A DNA stretch of 64,000 bases from an uncultured Lachnospiraceae bacterium (GTDB lineage: Bacteria > Bacillota > Clostridia > Lachnospirales > Lachnospiraceae): the NCBI GenBank assembly GCA_946549155.1, contig CAMNQN010000001.1, forward strand, positions 1-64,000. Direction: 5' to 3'. The notes under the pieces are model-generated. The model worked only from the letters and a program-made list of their open reading frames with translations, was not told where the DNA came from and searched no databases. The position numbers were made by a program, and so were the translations under genes. Positions 36,249-45,299 of this stretch are shown here, piece after piece. The first letter of the stretch is position 1. Every line of letters starts with the position of its first letter.

Positions 36249-38051
36249 ATGTTGAGCACTGCGCAGTTTGGCTGGAATGAGTCTGATACAGAGGGCGACA
36301 GGAAGAAAATAAGAAAGAAATGGTCAGTGGTATGGGTGCTGCTGCTATTCGCATCGTTTCTTTTGGCAATGCCGGTCTATGCTTATAATTTTTTTACGGA
36401 CTATCCGTTTTACCAGGCCAGGCCGGACACGGAAGATCCACGTATTTTGATGGTGGGAAACAGTCTCACTTATACGAATGATATTCCTGCGCTGTTAAGA
36501 TACATGTGCAGGGACACGGGCATCAATGCTGCGGTGGACAGCGTTACACAGGGAGGGCATTCCCTCACTCAGTACGCTTATCCGACGACGGCATGGGAAG
36601 AGCAGCTGCATGAGAAGATAATGACAAAGCTGACCACGCAGAAATGGGATTACGTGATTCTCCAGGGGAGAAGCGATGAGACAATCGTGAATGAGGAGAG
36701 TATGCGCAGAGCAGTGGCGTATTTTTATCCGTATATAAAAAATGCAGGCGCTCAGATGGTGCTTTATCTGACCTGGGCGCCGGATTATGGAACGGGCGGA
36801 TACGACATAGATGCCAGACAGGGGGAGATTGCCAAGGTATATTACAGTATCGCAAGGCAATATAACTGCGCTTTGGCGCCTTCCGGGATCGCGTTTGCCA
36901 GGGAGCGCAGGCTTTATCCGGATTATGATCTGTATTACAGCAGCAGCGACCGGCTCCATCCTAATCTGTCCGGCAGCTATTTATCCGCGTGCTGCATTTA
37001 TGCTACCCTGTTTGGAAAAAGTCCGGATCATATTTCTTATACGGCGGGACTTGCCTCGGAAAAGGCGGGGGCTTTGCGGGGGATTGCCTCAGATGTCACG
37101 TTACGACGCAGCAGAGAGGAAGTCCAGGTGACGACGGCAAAAGCTGTCACCGGGGGCTATCAGCTGAAACCCGGCGGGAAAGTAAAGCTGGGGATTTCCG
37201 CATCCGCGGGGGTGCGTATGATCCGGACATCCAGCAGCGATGAAGGCGTGGCTACGGTAAGCAGTACGGGAGTTGTCACAGCCAGGGCAGCCGGTACGGC
37301 CAGTATCACGGCGTTGATGAGCAATAATAAGAGTTTGACCTGGAAAATCGTGGTGACAGGTAACAGCAAGGTGACGCTGGGAGCGGGGGATACTGAAAAA
37401 ATCGATTTTTCATCCAATGGCTTCCGGTGGACCACTTCCAATAAAAAGATCGCCGTGATAAAGAATGGGACAATTACGGCGAAGGCGAAGGGAACAGCCA
37501 CACTGACCGGAAAGCACAGCAGTGGTTTCCAGGTGAAGCTGAAGGTTACGGTAAAGGCGGCGCCAGAAAAGATTACGGTGAAAAATGCGCCCAAAACTCT
37601 TGCGGCCGGGAGGACTTTCCAGCTAAAGCTGAATGTTTCCAAGGTGCGGGTGACATACAAATCCTCTGCTCCGGGCGTTGTTTCTGTGTCAAAGCAAGGC
37701 GTGCTGACGGCGAAAGGTCCGGGCACAGCGAAAATTACGGTAAAAAGCTATAATGGAAAGAAAACCTCCTTCCGGGTGACGGTGACGGTGCTGGCAAAGA
37801 AGCTTACGGTTACCAATGTCAAGAGCGGTACGACTATGAGAGTAGGACAGACCCGGAAATTGAAGGTGAGCTTCAGCCCGCAAAATGTATCCAGCCGGGC
37901 GGTCACCTATAAATCCAGCAATACAAGGGTATTGAAGGTAAGTAAAAAGGGAACGATTACGGCGCTGCATTCAGGGAGGGCTAAGATTACGGTGACGGCG
38001 GCGGATGGGTCGAAGAAGAAGGCTGCGGTTGAAATTAGGGTGAGGAAGTAG
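36249..38051 (+). CDS. secreted SGNH (DUF4886-like) esterase with four Big2-type repeats
   Basis: A 600-residue surface protein. A basic N-terminus and one hydrophobic segment (about 25-45, ending AMPVYA) serve as anchor or signal. The SGNH-type domain (about 55-270) has ILMVGNSLTYTND with Ser in GNS, DYVILQGRSDE, and SSDRLHPNLSGSYL with the D-x-x-H pair. Four immunoglobulin-like Big2-type repeats follow (about 285-600), each ending in a G(V/T)(V/I)TA-x5-A-x-ITV pattern, likely for wall binding. ATG 36249 has GGGAGGG six bases upstream; ATG 36234 with AAAGGA is equally possible. It could remove or move acyl groups on the polymer. Confidence 0.8.
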   Translation: MLSTAQFGWNESDTEGDRKKIRKKWSVVWVLLLFASFLLAMPVYAYNFFTDYPFYQARPDTEDPRILMVGNSLTYTNDIPALLRYMCRDTGINAAVDSVTQGGHSLTQYAYPTTAWEEQLHEKIMTKLTTQKWDYVILQGRSDETIVNEESMRRAVAYFYPYIKNAGAQMVLYLTWAPDYGTGGYDIDARQGEIAKVYYSIARQYNCALAPSGIAFARERRLYPDYDLYYSSSDRLHPNLSGSYLSACCIYATLFGKSPDHISYTAGLASEKAGALRGIASDVTLRRSREEVQVTTAKAVTGGYQLKPGGKVKLGISASAGVRMIRTSSSDEGVATVSSTGVVTARAAGTASITALMSNNKSLTWKIVVTGNSKVTLGAGDTEKIDFSSNGFRWTTSNKKIAVIKNGTITAKAKGTATLTGKHSSGFQVKLKVTVKAAPEKITVKNAPKTLAAGRTFQLKLNVSKVRVTYKSSAPGVVSVSKQGVLTAKGPGTAKITVKSYNGKKTSFRVTVTVLAKKLTVTNVKSGTTMRVGQTRKLKVSFSPQNVSSRAVTYKSSNTRVLKVSKKGTITALHSGRAKITVTAADGSKKKAAVEIRVRK

Positions 38052-38092
38052 AAGCCCCGGGAATGCCAAGGAATAGGAGGGAGGTATTGGGC

Positions 38093-39058
38093 TTGAATCC
38101 TATTTTATATATTATTATACCATGCTATAATGAAGAGAAAGTTCTTCCCATAACCTGTAAGATGTTCCTAAAAAAGCTGTATGCATTGATTGATACTGGA
38201 AAAATCAGTGATAAGAGCCGTATTCTGTTTGTAAACGACGGCTCAAAGGACAGTACCTGGAAAATTATCTGTGGATTGGCGCGGGAGGATGTGCATTACA
38301 TAGGCATCAGTCAGAGCAGGAATAGAGGGCATCAGAATGCTGTGCTTGCCGGGCTGATGGAAGCCAGGGACAGGTGCGATATTACGATCTCCATTGACTG
38401 TGATGGGCAGGATGATATTAATGCCATGGATGCTATGATTGAAGAATATCTGGGTGGATGTGAGATTGTATATGGGGTTCGCAGCAGACGCGACACAGAT
38501 ACTTTTTTTAAACGGACCACTGCGGAGGGATTTTATAAGATCCTGAATTGGATGGGGGCAGAAGTGGTTTTTAATCATGCGGATTATCGTCTTGTGTCAA
38601 ATCGGGTACTGCGGGAATTTGCTAATTTCGAAGAGGTAAATATTTTTCTGAGAGGAATGTTTCCATTAGTTGGATTTAAGAGTACAAGCGTCTACTATGA
38701 AAGGACAGAGCGGATTGCGGGGGAAAGTCATTATCCGCTGAAAAAAATGTTGACATTGGCATTTGACGGTATCACAAGTTTGTCGGTGAAACCGATTCGT
38801 ATGATAGCGTCTTTAGGGTGTATTGTGGCATTGCTGAGCTTTATAGGGATTATTTGGGCTGTAGTGGGTAATTTTACCGGTCATACTATATCGGGATGGG
38901 CCAGTACGGTTTGTATCATCTGCTTTATGGGAGGCATTCAGATGCTGTGTCTTGGCGTAATAGGGGAATATATTGGGAAGATCTACATGGAAACGAAACA
39001 CAGGCCCAGGTATATTATCAGTGAGAGAACGGAGGAGAGGGAATGCCTCAATCAATGA
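38093..39058 (+). CDS. GtrB-like polyprenyl-phosphate glycosyltransferase (copy 2)
   Basis: A 321-residue GT2 enzyme with two C-terminal membrane helices, closely matching the product of 27812-28786 along its full length (roughly nine of ten residues by eye), including DCDGQDD and SRNRGHQNAVLAGL. The start is TTG at 38093, lined up with the GTG of copy 1 and preceded by GGGAGG. Its end overlaps the next gene by 16 bases. It likely makes the lipid-linked donor for the GtrII-like transferase encoded next. Confidence 0.87.
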   Translation: MNPILYIIIPCYNEEKVLPITCKMFLKKLYALIDTGKISDKSRILFVNDGSKDSTWKIICGLAREDVHYIGISQSRNRGHQNAVLAGLMEARDRCDITISIDCDGQDDINAMDAMIEEYLGGCEIVYGVRSRRDTDTFFKRTTAEGFYKILNWMGAEVVFNHADYRLVSNRVLREFANFEEVNIFLRGMFPLVGFKSTSVYYERTERIAGESHYPLKKMLTLAFDGITSLSVKPIRMIASLGCIVALLSFIGIIWAVVGNFTGHTISGWASTVCIICFMGGIQMLCLGVIGEYIGKIYMETKHRPRYIISERTEERECLNQ

Positions 39059-40599
39059 AGGAATATTATAATAAACATAAGGTGATGTTGTTTGTGACAA
39101 TTATGTTAACCATGATATGTTACGGGCATCATGCAATCTCAGCCAATATCGGAATTGATACAGAACAGTATATTATTGGATTATATGGAAAAGATTGGGT
39201 GGTTCAAAGTCTGGGGAGATTCGGATATTATTATTCAATTATGGTGTTGAATGGAGGCCATTACAATCCGTATATGAATGGGCTGATGTTTTTGATTATC
39301 TTTTGCGGCGCGGCGCTTCTCTGGCCGTATGTTTTTTATAAAATTAGCGGAAAAGAGGAAAGATACAGCTATTTTTTATTCCCGGTTATATTTTTGACCA
39401 ATCCCATTTGGGCTGCGCAGTTTTATTTTACTTTGCAGCAGGGGGCGGTTGCGCTTGGTGTGCTTTTGCAGGTCGTTTCATTTTTGCTTTTGTTTGATGT
39501 ATTGTTGAATAAAAAGCCAGAAAGAAAATTCAGAAATTGGATTCAAATGGTGATTTCCGTACTCCTAGCCTTTTATGCAATAGGAACGTATCAGGCCTTT
39601 CCGGGACTTCATCTGGTGGAGGCGGCCGGATGTCTGTTAGTTCTGTTTGATCGAATGCTGGATGAGAATCCTTCTTTGGAGATGCATAAGCTATTCTGGA
39701 AGAGGACGATAGCGGTTGTTCTGCACTTTTTTGTCAGTTATTTCCTGTATATGCTGGTTTGTAAAGTAATGAAGTGGGGGACTTCGAACTATCTGCAGAT
39801 ACAATGGGGGCGAAAGCCGACTGGGGCAATCTTAAAGGGATTATGGAACGATTTAAAAAACATTCTTCTTGGAAGAGATGTATATGCGGGATGGATATTG
39901 CTGATATGTGTATTTCTTCTGGCGTTACTGGTGCTGCAGATGCTTCGAAGGCCAGTGAATGTCTGGCTGAAAGCAGATTATATTCTTCTTGCGGTGGGAA
40001 ACATAATTGCTGTTATTGCGCTGAATATTGCTATAGGCGGTGTGCCAGCAGACCGGGCAAGACTTCCGGTTATTTTTTCCGCAGCTTTTTTGGGGATGTA
40101 TACCTTTAGCCGATGTGGAGTTCTGATAAAGGGGTATTTTCGCTCCTTGGTGCGTGTGACGGCGGAAATTGCGATTGTACTGTCGCTCTTTTGCCAGTCA
40201 CATAAACTGCAGACGCTGTTTTATACTGACGATATCTGTAATATGCAGGAATATCAGGTGGGCGCTGATATTGTAAGAAATATTGAGATTGCTGGTGGAG
40301 ACGATTGCGCTACTGTAGTGGTTGTGGGAAAATGGGATGCACCGTTGAATTACTCCTGTTTGAAACAGGCTCCTATCGGTGCTTCAAGCTTTAATTGGGA
40401 TTATGTAGAAGATCAGCCTACAAGTGGAACGCGCAGGACGGTTTTATATTTGTGTGCAGCTTTTGGAAAAAGCTATAATGGGGATCCTGATGACAACCAG
40501 AGAAATATGGCGGCTAGTATGGCGGAAGAGATTCCTTGTTATCCACAGGATGGGTATGTTGTAAATAAAGACGGATTAATTATTGTAAGACTTTCATAG
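39043..40599 (+). CDS. GtrII-like membrane glucosyltransferase
   Basis: A 518-residue protein with about ten membrane segments. The first outside loop has GIDTEQYIIGLYGKDWVVQSLGRFG, and the same D-x-x-(Y/R)-x5-G-x3-W-x4-GR layout is seen in the GtrII family of O-antigen glucosyltransferases. The end, SCYP-like (EIPCYPQDGYVVNKDGLIIVRLS), is characteristic of the Firmicutes branch and is also found in the remnant at 42252. GAGGAGAGGGA precedes the ATG. It would transfer a sugar from the lipid-linked donor made by the GtrB-like enzyme whose gene it overlaps. Confidence 0.8.
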   Translation: MPQSMKEYYNKHKVMLFVTIMLTMICYGHHAISANIGIDTEQYIIGLYGKDWVVQSLGRFGYYYSIMVLNGGHYNPYMNGLMFLIIFCGAALLWPYVFYKISGKEERYSYFLFPVIFLTNPIWAAQFYFTLQQGAVALGVLLQVVSFLLLFDVLLNKKPERKFRNWIQMVISVLLAFYAIGTYQAFPGLHLVEAAGCLLVLFDRMLDENPSLEMHKLFWKRTIAVVLHFFVSYFLYMLVCKVMKWGTSNYLQIQWGRKPTGAILKGLWNDLKNILLGRDVYAGWILLICVFLLALLVLQMLRRPVNVWLKADYILLAVGNIIAVIALNIAIGGVPADRARLPVIFSAAFLGMYTFSRCGVLIKGYFRSLVRVTAEIAIVLSLFCQSHKLQTLFYTDDICNMQEYQVGADIVRNIEIAGGDDCATVVVVGKWDAPLNYSCLKQAPIGASSFNWDYVEDQPTSGTRRTVLYLCAAFGKSYNGDPDDNQRNMAASMAEEIPCYPQDGYVVNKDGLIIVRLS

Positions 40600-40680
40600 A
40601 GGAATACAGGTTAGAGATTAAAAGAGTATGGGCTAAGTGTAAAAGATTTCAATTTCATAGATGAGAATAGCTGGCAAAGG

Positions 40681-40709
40681 TTGCAAATTTCTTTTTCCTG
40701 CGATATTGT
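40681..40709 (+). promoter_or_regulatory. possible sigma-A promoter
   Basis: TTGCAA at 40681-40686 and TATTGT at 40704-40709 are 17 bases apart, in the 194-base gap between two GtrII-like genes. This may give the second one its own transcript. Confidence 0.4.
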
Positions 40710-40793
40710 TGATTGATAGCAATTCAGCAGGTGAAAAGTCTAATATATGAATCGGTTGAGAAACTGGGCGAAGCGTTAAGAAGGGGCATTTTG

Positions 40794-42251
40794 ATGAAAG
40801 AAAAAATTAGAAGTGAAGTAAGAAGAATGACATTTATGAAAAAGACAATCTTGATTTTAACAGGTATTTATGTATTGGGCATAAGTTCCATTTTACGAGC
40901 AAATTTTTACTATATTGATGATATCGGGAGAGCGACTCGGGGATATAAGCAGTGGGATCATTTCGGCAGATACCTATCTTATTATTTATCCAGTTTTATC
41001 CATGGAGATAGTTACCTGACAGATGTTTCGCCGTTACCTCAACTTATTGCGGCGGTACTTATGGCAATAGCTGGAACCATTACACTTTATGTCATTTCCG
41101 GAAAAAAGAGATATACTTTTTTGGAATATGTAGCTGTTATCTCCATGGGACTGTCACCTTATTTTTTAGAATGTTTTTCTTATAAATATGATTCAACTTA
41201 TATGGCATTGTCTGTTTTGGCCGGTGTTTTTCCGTTATTATTTTGTAATGCAGGATACATTGCTTATTCAATCATATCGGTATTGAGTATTTTGGCGGTA
41301 TGTATGACTTATCAGGCTTCTTCTGGTATTTTTCCAATGTTGGTGCTTTTGCTTAGCTTTAAACGTTGGAATAAAAGAGAGGATAAAAAAGAGATTTTTA
41401 AATTTATTGTAATCTCAGCGGTAACATATATTATAGGGCTAATTGTTTTTCTATTAATATTTGTGCAGCCGGGAGATACCTATGTCTCCACTTCTCTTTC
41501 TCCATTAAATCAAATTTTTTTATTAACAGTGAAACATTTAAAAGAATATATTTCTTTGATAATTAGTGATTTTAAAATGGAGTGGTTAATTTTATATTTG
41601 CTCATGTGCATAGTTTTTGTCGGTGTTGCAGTGAAGACTTCCAGTCAAAAAAAGTACTTTGCTTGTCTGGTTGCTCCCTTATTGCTGATCCTGATGACGC
41701 TGGTATCTTTTGGGGTTTATCCAGTTCTTTCAAAACCTTTATTTGCACCCCGGGCGATGTATGGTTTTGGAATTTTGATTGCATTTATCGGAGTTTTTAT
41801 CGCGTCAACGGAAACGATGCGGTCTTGCAAGCTGGTAGGTTTCCTATTAAATTGGGCGTTTTTTGTGTTTGCATTTACTTATGGAAATGCGCTTGATGCG
41901 CAGAGTGCATATACGGATTTAAGAATATCTGCGGTAATAGAAGATTTGAATGATTTAGAGAGTTTCTCTACAGATGAGAAAATAACAGTTCAGATTTCGG
42001 GATCCATTGGATTGGCACCCATATTGAAAAATATGCCACAGGATTATCAGATGTTGAAACGTTTGGTTCCGGTAATGTTTCAAGAAAAGTGGTACTGGGG
42101 ATTATACGGATTTTATAATTGTTATGGGTTAAAAAATGTTAAAAAAGATACTTCTATTGATTTAGTTGAACAAGAATTGCCAATATTAAAGGATACCATG
42201 TACCATAGAATCAGAGGGAGGGGAAATTATATTCTGGTTGAGCTAAAATAG
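40794..42251 (+). CDS. second GtrII-like membrane glycosyltransferase
   Basis: A 485-residue polytopic protein with about ten membrane segments. The acidic outside loop FYYIDDIGRATRGYKQWDHFGRYLS (about 30-54) matches the D-D-x-x-R-x-x-x-G-x3-W-x2-x-GR pattern of GtrII enzymes. AAGAAGGGG lies before ATG 40794; an in-frame ATG at 40713 would add a charged stretch without support. The C-terminus (GNYILVELK) differs from the 39043 protein. It is AT-rich and followed immediately by a broken tail of another family member. Confidence 0.78.
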   Translation: MKEKIRSEVRRMTFMKKTILILTGIYVLGISSILRANFYYIDDIGRATRGYKQWDHFGRYLSYYLSSFIHGDSYLTDVSPLPQLIAAVLMAIAGTITLYVISGKKRYTFLEYVAVISMGLSPYFLECFSYKYDSTYMALSVLAGVFPLLFCNAGYIAYSIISVLSILAVCMTYQASSGIFPMLVLLLSFKRWNKREDKKEIFKFIVISAVTYIIGLIVFLLIFVQPGDTYVSTSLSPLNQIFLLTVKHLKEYISLIISDFKMEWLILYLLMCIVFVGVAVKTSSQKKYFACLVAPLLLILMTLVSFGVYPVLSKPLFAPRAMYGFGILIAFIGVFIASTETMRSCKLVGFLLNWAFFVFAFTYGNALDAQSAYTDLRISAVIEDLNDLESFSTDEKITVQISGSIGLAPILKNMPQDYQMLKRLVPVMFQEKWYWGLYGFYNCYGLKNVKKDTSIDLVEQELPILKDTMYHRIRGRGNYILVELK

Positions 42252-42449
42252 TTCTTCCTGCCTACAATGTCCAGAAAACATTTTAAGCGGAATTTGCTTG
42301 GATATGTGTATACTACTGTCGGTAAGGAAGAAATGGAGGTGCTGTGCAGTACCCCGGAAGTGTTAGAGATGTCCTGTTATCCGGATGAGAATTCAATAAA
42401 AGGGATTGATGGTAAAGTGGTAGTAAGGTTAAATGATGGGCTTGAATGA
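42252..42449 (+). pseudogene. C-terminal remnant of a third GtrII-like gene, frameshifted
   Basis: Directly after the stop of the previous gene the sequence reads VLPAYNVQKTF, then a stop. If one T is removed from the TTTT at 42281-42284, the frame continues KRNLLGYVYTTVGKEE and then SCYPDENSIKGIDGKVVVRL, matching the end of the GtrII-like protein at 39043 (CYPxDG then DGxxxVRL). It is therefore a leftover 3' end with a homopolymer frameshift, not a gene of its own. Confidence 0.65.
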
Positions 42450-42517
42450 TATATTCAGGTATAGAATGCTTGAGGAATACAGTGAATCTTTTGGCTTGTA
42501 ACAAGGAGGATAGCAAT

Positions 42518-42631
42518 ATGAAGCTGGAAGAAACGGAAAGGGATACAGTACTAGATTTTTTGAGAATTATTGCGCAATTAATTACTGGAGTTCCTTGTAT
42601 AATTCAAAGCGCAGAGGAGTTCGATGAATAA
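42518..42631 (+). CDS. possible small acidic protein
   Basis: A 37-codon frame with a perfect AAGGAGG eight bases before its ATG. The product (acidic, helical, LDFLRIIAQLITGVP in the middle) matches nothing that I know. The good ribosome binding site is the only support; it may be the start of a deleted gene. The rest of 42450-42696 holds nothing else that I can name. Confidence 0.3.
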   Translation: MKLEETERDTVLDFLRIIAQLITGVPCIIQSAEEFDE

Positions 42632-42696
42632 AACGTTATTTGAAGCGGTAGGTTCTGCGAAATATGATAGAATTTGTTCGGGGAAGGGGAGAAAGT

Positions 42697-44157
42697 ATGG
42701 ATTCAAAAGCTATCAAAACAATATTGGATATAGGGGAAACTATTGCGGTAGAATTTAAACGTTGTGGAAATGGTATTGATAGTGACGTTTACGAAACGGT
42801 ATGTTCCTTTTTAAACCGTTTTGGCGGAGACATATTTTTAGGCGTACTGGATGATGGAACAGTTTCTGGTGTGCCTGAAAATGCTGCATCTGATATGGTA
42901 AAAAATTTCATAAGCTGTGTCAGTAATCCGTTATTGTTTACGCCGACAGTCTATTTATCGCCTCAAGTTATACAGTATGAAGGGAAAACGGTTATTCATA
43001 TACATGTTTTACCAAGCGCGGAGGTGCACAGTTATAAAAAGACGGTTTATGATCGGGTAGATGATGCAGATGTAAAGGTAACAGCAACTTCTCAAATTGC
43101 GCAAATGTATATTCGTAAACAGGAAATTTTTACGGAGCGAAAAGTTTATCCTTATGTAAAGAAAGAAGATCTCCGGCTCGACTTATTTCCTAAACTTCGT
43201 GTTATGGCAGAAAATCAGAGTAGGGGGCGGGGGCATTTATGGAACAGTATGACAGATGATGAATTAATGAAAAGTACAAGGCTATTTACAATGGATCGCG
43301 TGACGGGTGAGCAGGGTTTTAATTTGGCGGCAGTTATGCTTTTGGGAAGAGATGATGTGATTTTGGATATTGTTCCGGCCTATGTGACAGATGCGTTGCT
43401 TCGCCGTGTTAATATAGACCGTTATGATGATAGAGAAATGGTGCAGACAAATTTGATAGAAAGCTATGAGATTTTAATGGAATTTGGACGTAAGCATTTG
43501 CCGGATAAATTTTTCCTGGAAGGTGATCAGAGGAAGAGCCTGAGGGATATCATTACTCGGGAAATGATCGCAAATACATTAATTCATCGTGAATATACAA
43601 GCTCTTATCATGCAAAATTCGTGATCGGGGAAGAACGAATGTATGTGGAGAACGCAAATCGAGCTTCTCAGAATGCAGTTATTACGCCAAATAACGTGGA
43701 GCCATCACCGAAAAATCCAATTATTGCAGCTTTTTTTAGAAACATTGGATACGCAGATCAACTAGGTTCAGGTGTACGAAATTTATTTAAATATAGTAAA
43801 TTTTATTCAGGCGGAGGCCCTGAGTTTATTGAAGGGGACATATTCAGAATTATTGTACCGCTGAAGGAAGAAAATAGGGAGGAAATAACCACCCAAACGT
43901 CCACCCAGTCCACCCAAACGTCCACCCAGTCCACCCAATCAAGCGGGATGGACTTGGAACAGGCAATTATTATGCTTATAGAGCGGGAGCCATTTCTTTC
44001 TCAAAAACAAATGGCTGAAAAATTGTGTTTAAATGTAAATACACTGAAGTATTATATGAAGAAAATGCGGGAAAAAGGGATGATTGAGAGAGTTGGTACC
44101 AGCCGAAAAGGAAAATGGATGGTGTCTGAACATGGCAGTTCCTGCGGCAAATTTTAG
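42697..44157 (+). CDS. AlbA_2 (Schlafen-like) domain ATP-binding regulator
   Basis: A 486-residue protein. The N-terminal domain (about 8-125) is the AlbA_2 DNA-binding type: GETIAVEFKRCGNG, then FLNRFGGDIFLGVLDDGTVSGV. The middle (about 190-385) is an ATPase/HATPase-like region with REMIANTLIHREY and DQLGSGVRNLFKYS. A threonine/glutamine/serine repeat (about 399-415) links to a C-terminal winged helix (about 420-486: LSQKQMAEKLCLNVNTLKYYMKKMREKGMIERVG). AAGGGGAG precedes the ATG. Such proteins are common in accessory regions; this one could be a transcription factor for the locus or part of a mobile piece. Confidence 0.8.
   Translation: MDSKAIKTILDIGETIAVEFKRCGNGIDSDVYETVCSFLNRFGGDIFLGVLDDGTVSGVPENAASDMVKNFISCVSNPLLFTPTVYLSPQVIQYEGKTVIHIHVLPSAEVHSYKKTVYDRVDDADVKVTATSQIAQMYIRKQEIFTERKVYPYVKKEDLRLDLFPKLRVMAENQSRGRGHLWNSMTDDELMKSTRLFTMDRVTGEQGFNLAAVMLLGRDDVILDIVPAYVTDALLRRVNIDRYDDREMVQTNLIESYEILMEFGRKHLPDKFFLEGDQRKSLRDIITREMIANTLIHREYTSSYHAKFVIGEERMYVENANRASQNAVITPNNVEPSPKNPIIAAFFRNIGYADQLGSGVRNLFKYSKFYSGGGPEFIEGDIFRIIVPLKEENREEITTQTSTQSTQTSTQSTQSSGMDLEQAIIMLIEREPFLSQKQMAEKLCLNVNTLKYYMKKMREKGMIERVGTSRKGKWMVSEHGSSCGKF
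43891..43940 (+). repeat. 21-base tandem repeat inside the AlbA_2 gene
   Basis: Two exact 21-base copies (43891-43911 and 43912-43932) plus a partial third encode TQTSTQS twice and then TQSS. As the unit is a multiple of three, changes in copy number keep the frame and only alter linker length. Confidence 0.9.
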
Positions 44158-44242
44158 AATGCAGGTGATTGCAATTAATGAAGGTTTGAAGAAGATAGAG
44201 AGGAAGGATACGATTTTGCTGCAGGATAATAGGAATAAAATA

Positions 44243-45148
44243 ATGTCGGTGGTTCTTCCCGCCTACAATGAGGAGGCCATGCTGCTAAAAACAGCGGAGA
44301 CATTAAAAAAAATATTACAAAAGGAAAAGATAGAGTATGAACTGGTCTTTGTGGACGATGGTTCCAAAGACAGTACCTGGAAACGCATCGAGGAGGCGGC
44401 CGGAGCGGATTGCCAGGTGCGCGGCGTACATTTTTCCAGAAATTTCGGAAAGGAGGCGGCCATCTTTGCGGGGCTGGCATCCGCTTCCGGGGATTGTGTG
44501 GCGGTGATGGACTGTGACCTGCAGCATCCCCCGGCGGCATTGGTGGAAATGTACCGGCTCTGGGAAGAAGGGTACGAGGTGGTGGAAGGCGTGAAGAAAA
44601 GCCGCGGGAAGGAAAGTGCGCTGCACCGGGCCAGTGCGGGGATGTTTTATAAGCTGATGTCGAAGGCCACCAGCATTGATATGTCCCGGGCTTCGGACTT
44701 TAAGCTGTTGGACCGCAGGGCGGTGGAGGTTCTGCTGGAGATGCCGGAACGGAACGCGTTTTTCAGGGCCATGTCCTCCTGGATTGGTTTTCAATCCACC
44801 ACGGTGGAGTTTGATGTGCAGGAGCGGGAGGCAGGCGAGTCGAAATGGTCTACGAAATCTTTGATTCAGTACGCGATTACGAATATTGTGGGGTACTCTG
44901 CCGCACCGATGCAGGTTGTGACGGGAGCGGGGGTGGTGGTCTTTTTGCTGGGAATTGTTTTGGGTATCCAGACGTTGATACGGTATTTCAGCGGACATGC
45001 TGTGGAAGGGTTTACCACGGTTATTTTGCTGCTGTTGCTGTTGGGGAGCATTATTATGATCAGCCTGGGGATTATTGGATATTATATTTCCCGGATTTAT
45101 GAGGAAGTGAAGGGACGGCCCAGGTATATTATTTCAAAAAGGATTTAG
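44243..45148 (+). CDS. GtrB-like polyprenyl-phosphate glycosyltransferase (third, divergent)
   Basis: A 301-residue GT2 enzyme with two C-terminal membrane helices. Motifs are SVVLPAYNEEAMLLKTAE, VDDGSKDSTW, HFSRNFGKEAAIFAGL and the DCDLQHPP metal region near 93. It is richer in G+C than the genes on either side and only distantly like the two copies at 27812 and 38093. The start is uncertain: the frame is open back to 44084 inside the previous gene; I use ATG 44243, where relatives begin. Its natural partner GtrA lies at 48887, on the far side of the methyltransferase/nuclease pair. Confidence 0.83.
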   Translation: MSVVLPAYNEEAMLLKTAETLKKILQKEKIEYELVFVDDGSKDSTWKRIEEAAGADCQVRGVHFSRNFGKEAAIFAGLASASGDCVAVMDCDLQHPPAALVEMYRLWEEGYEVVEGVKKSRGKESALHRASAGMFYKLMSKATSIDMSRASDFKLLDRRAVEVLLEMPERNAFFRAMSSWIGFQSTTVEFDVQEREAGESKWSTKSLIQYAITNIVGYSAAPMQVVTGAGVVVFLLGIVLGIQTLIRYFSGHAVEGFTTVILLLLLLGSIIMISLGIIGYYISRIYEEVKGRPRYIISKRI

Positions 45149-45198
45149 TTCGATTAATATAATTAGCAATAAGTTGCAGATAATAACAAAAAGAAATC

Positions 45199-45227
45199 TT
45201 GCAACATCCCGGCGATTGTTGTAAAAT
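45199..45227 (+). promoter_or_regulatory. promoter with overlapping inverted repeat before the methyltransferase gene
   Basis: TTGCAA (45199-45204) and TAAAAT (45222-45227) are 17 bases apart. The same stretch holds an imperfect inverted repeat, TTGCAACA at 45199-45206 against TGTTGTAA at 45217-45224, which could be an operator covering both boxes. Confidence 0.55.
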
Positions 45228-45299
45228 AGTAAGTGTATAGGCGTAAATGAAGGGGTCTTTGGTTTGGATAGCTAAGCAGAGAAAAATGGAGGTAGATGG

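Noticed and set aside
43891..43940. CRISPR-like repeat
   Set aside because: The copies are directly adjacent, without spacers, and are inside a coding sequence.
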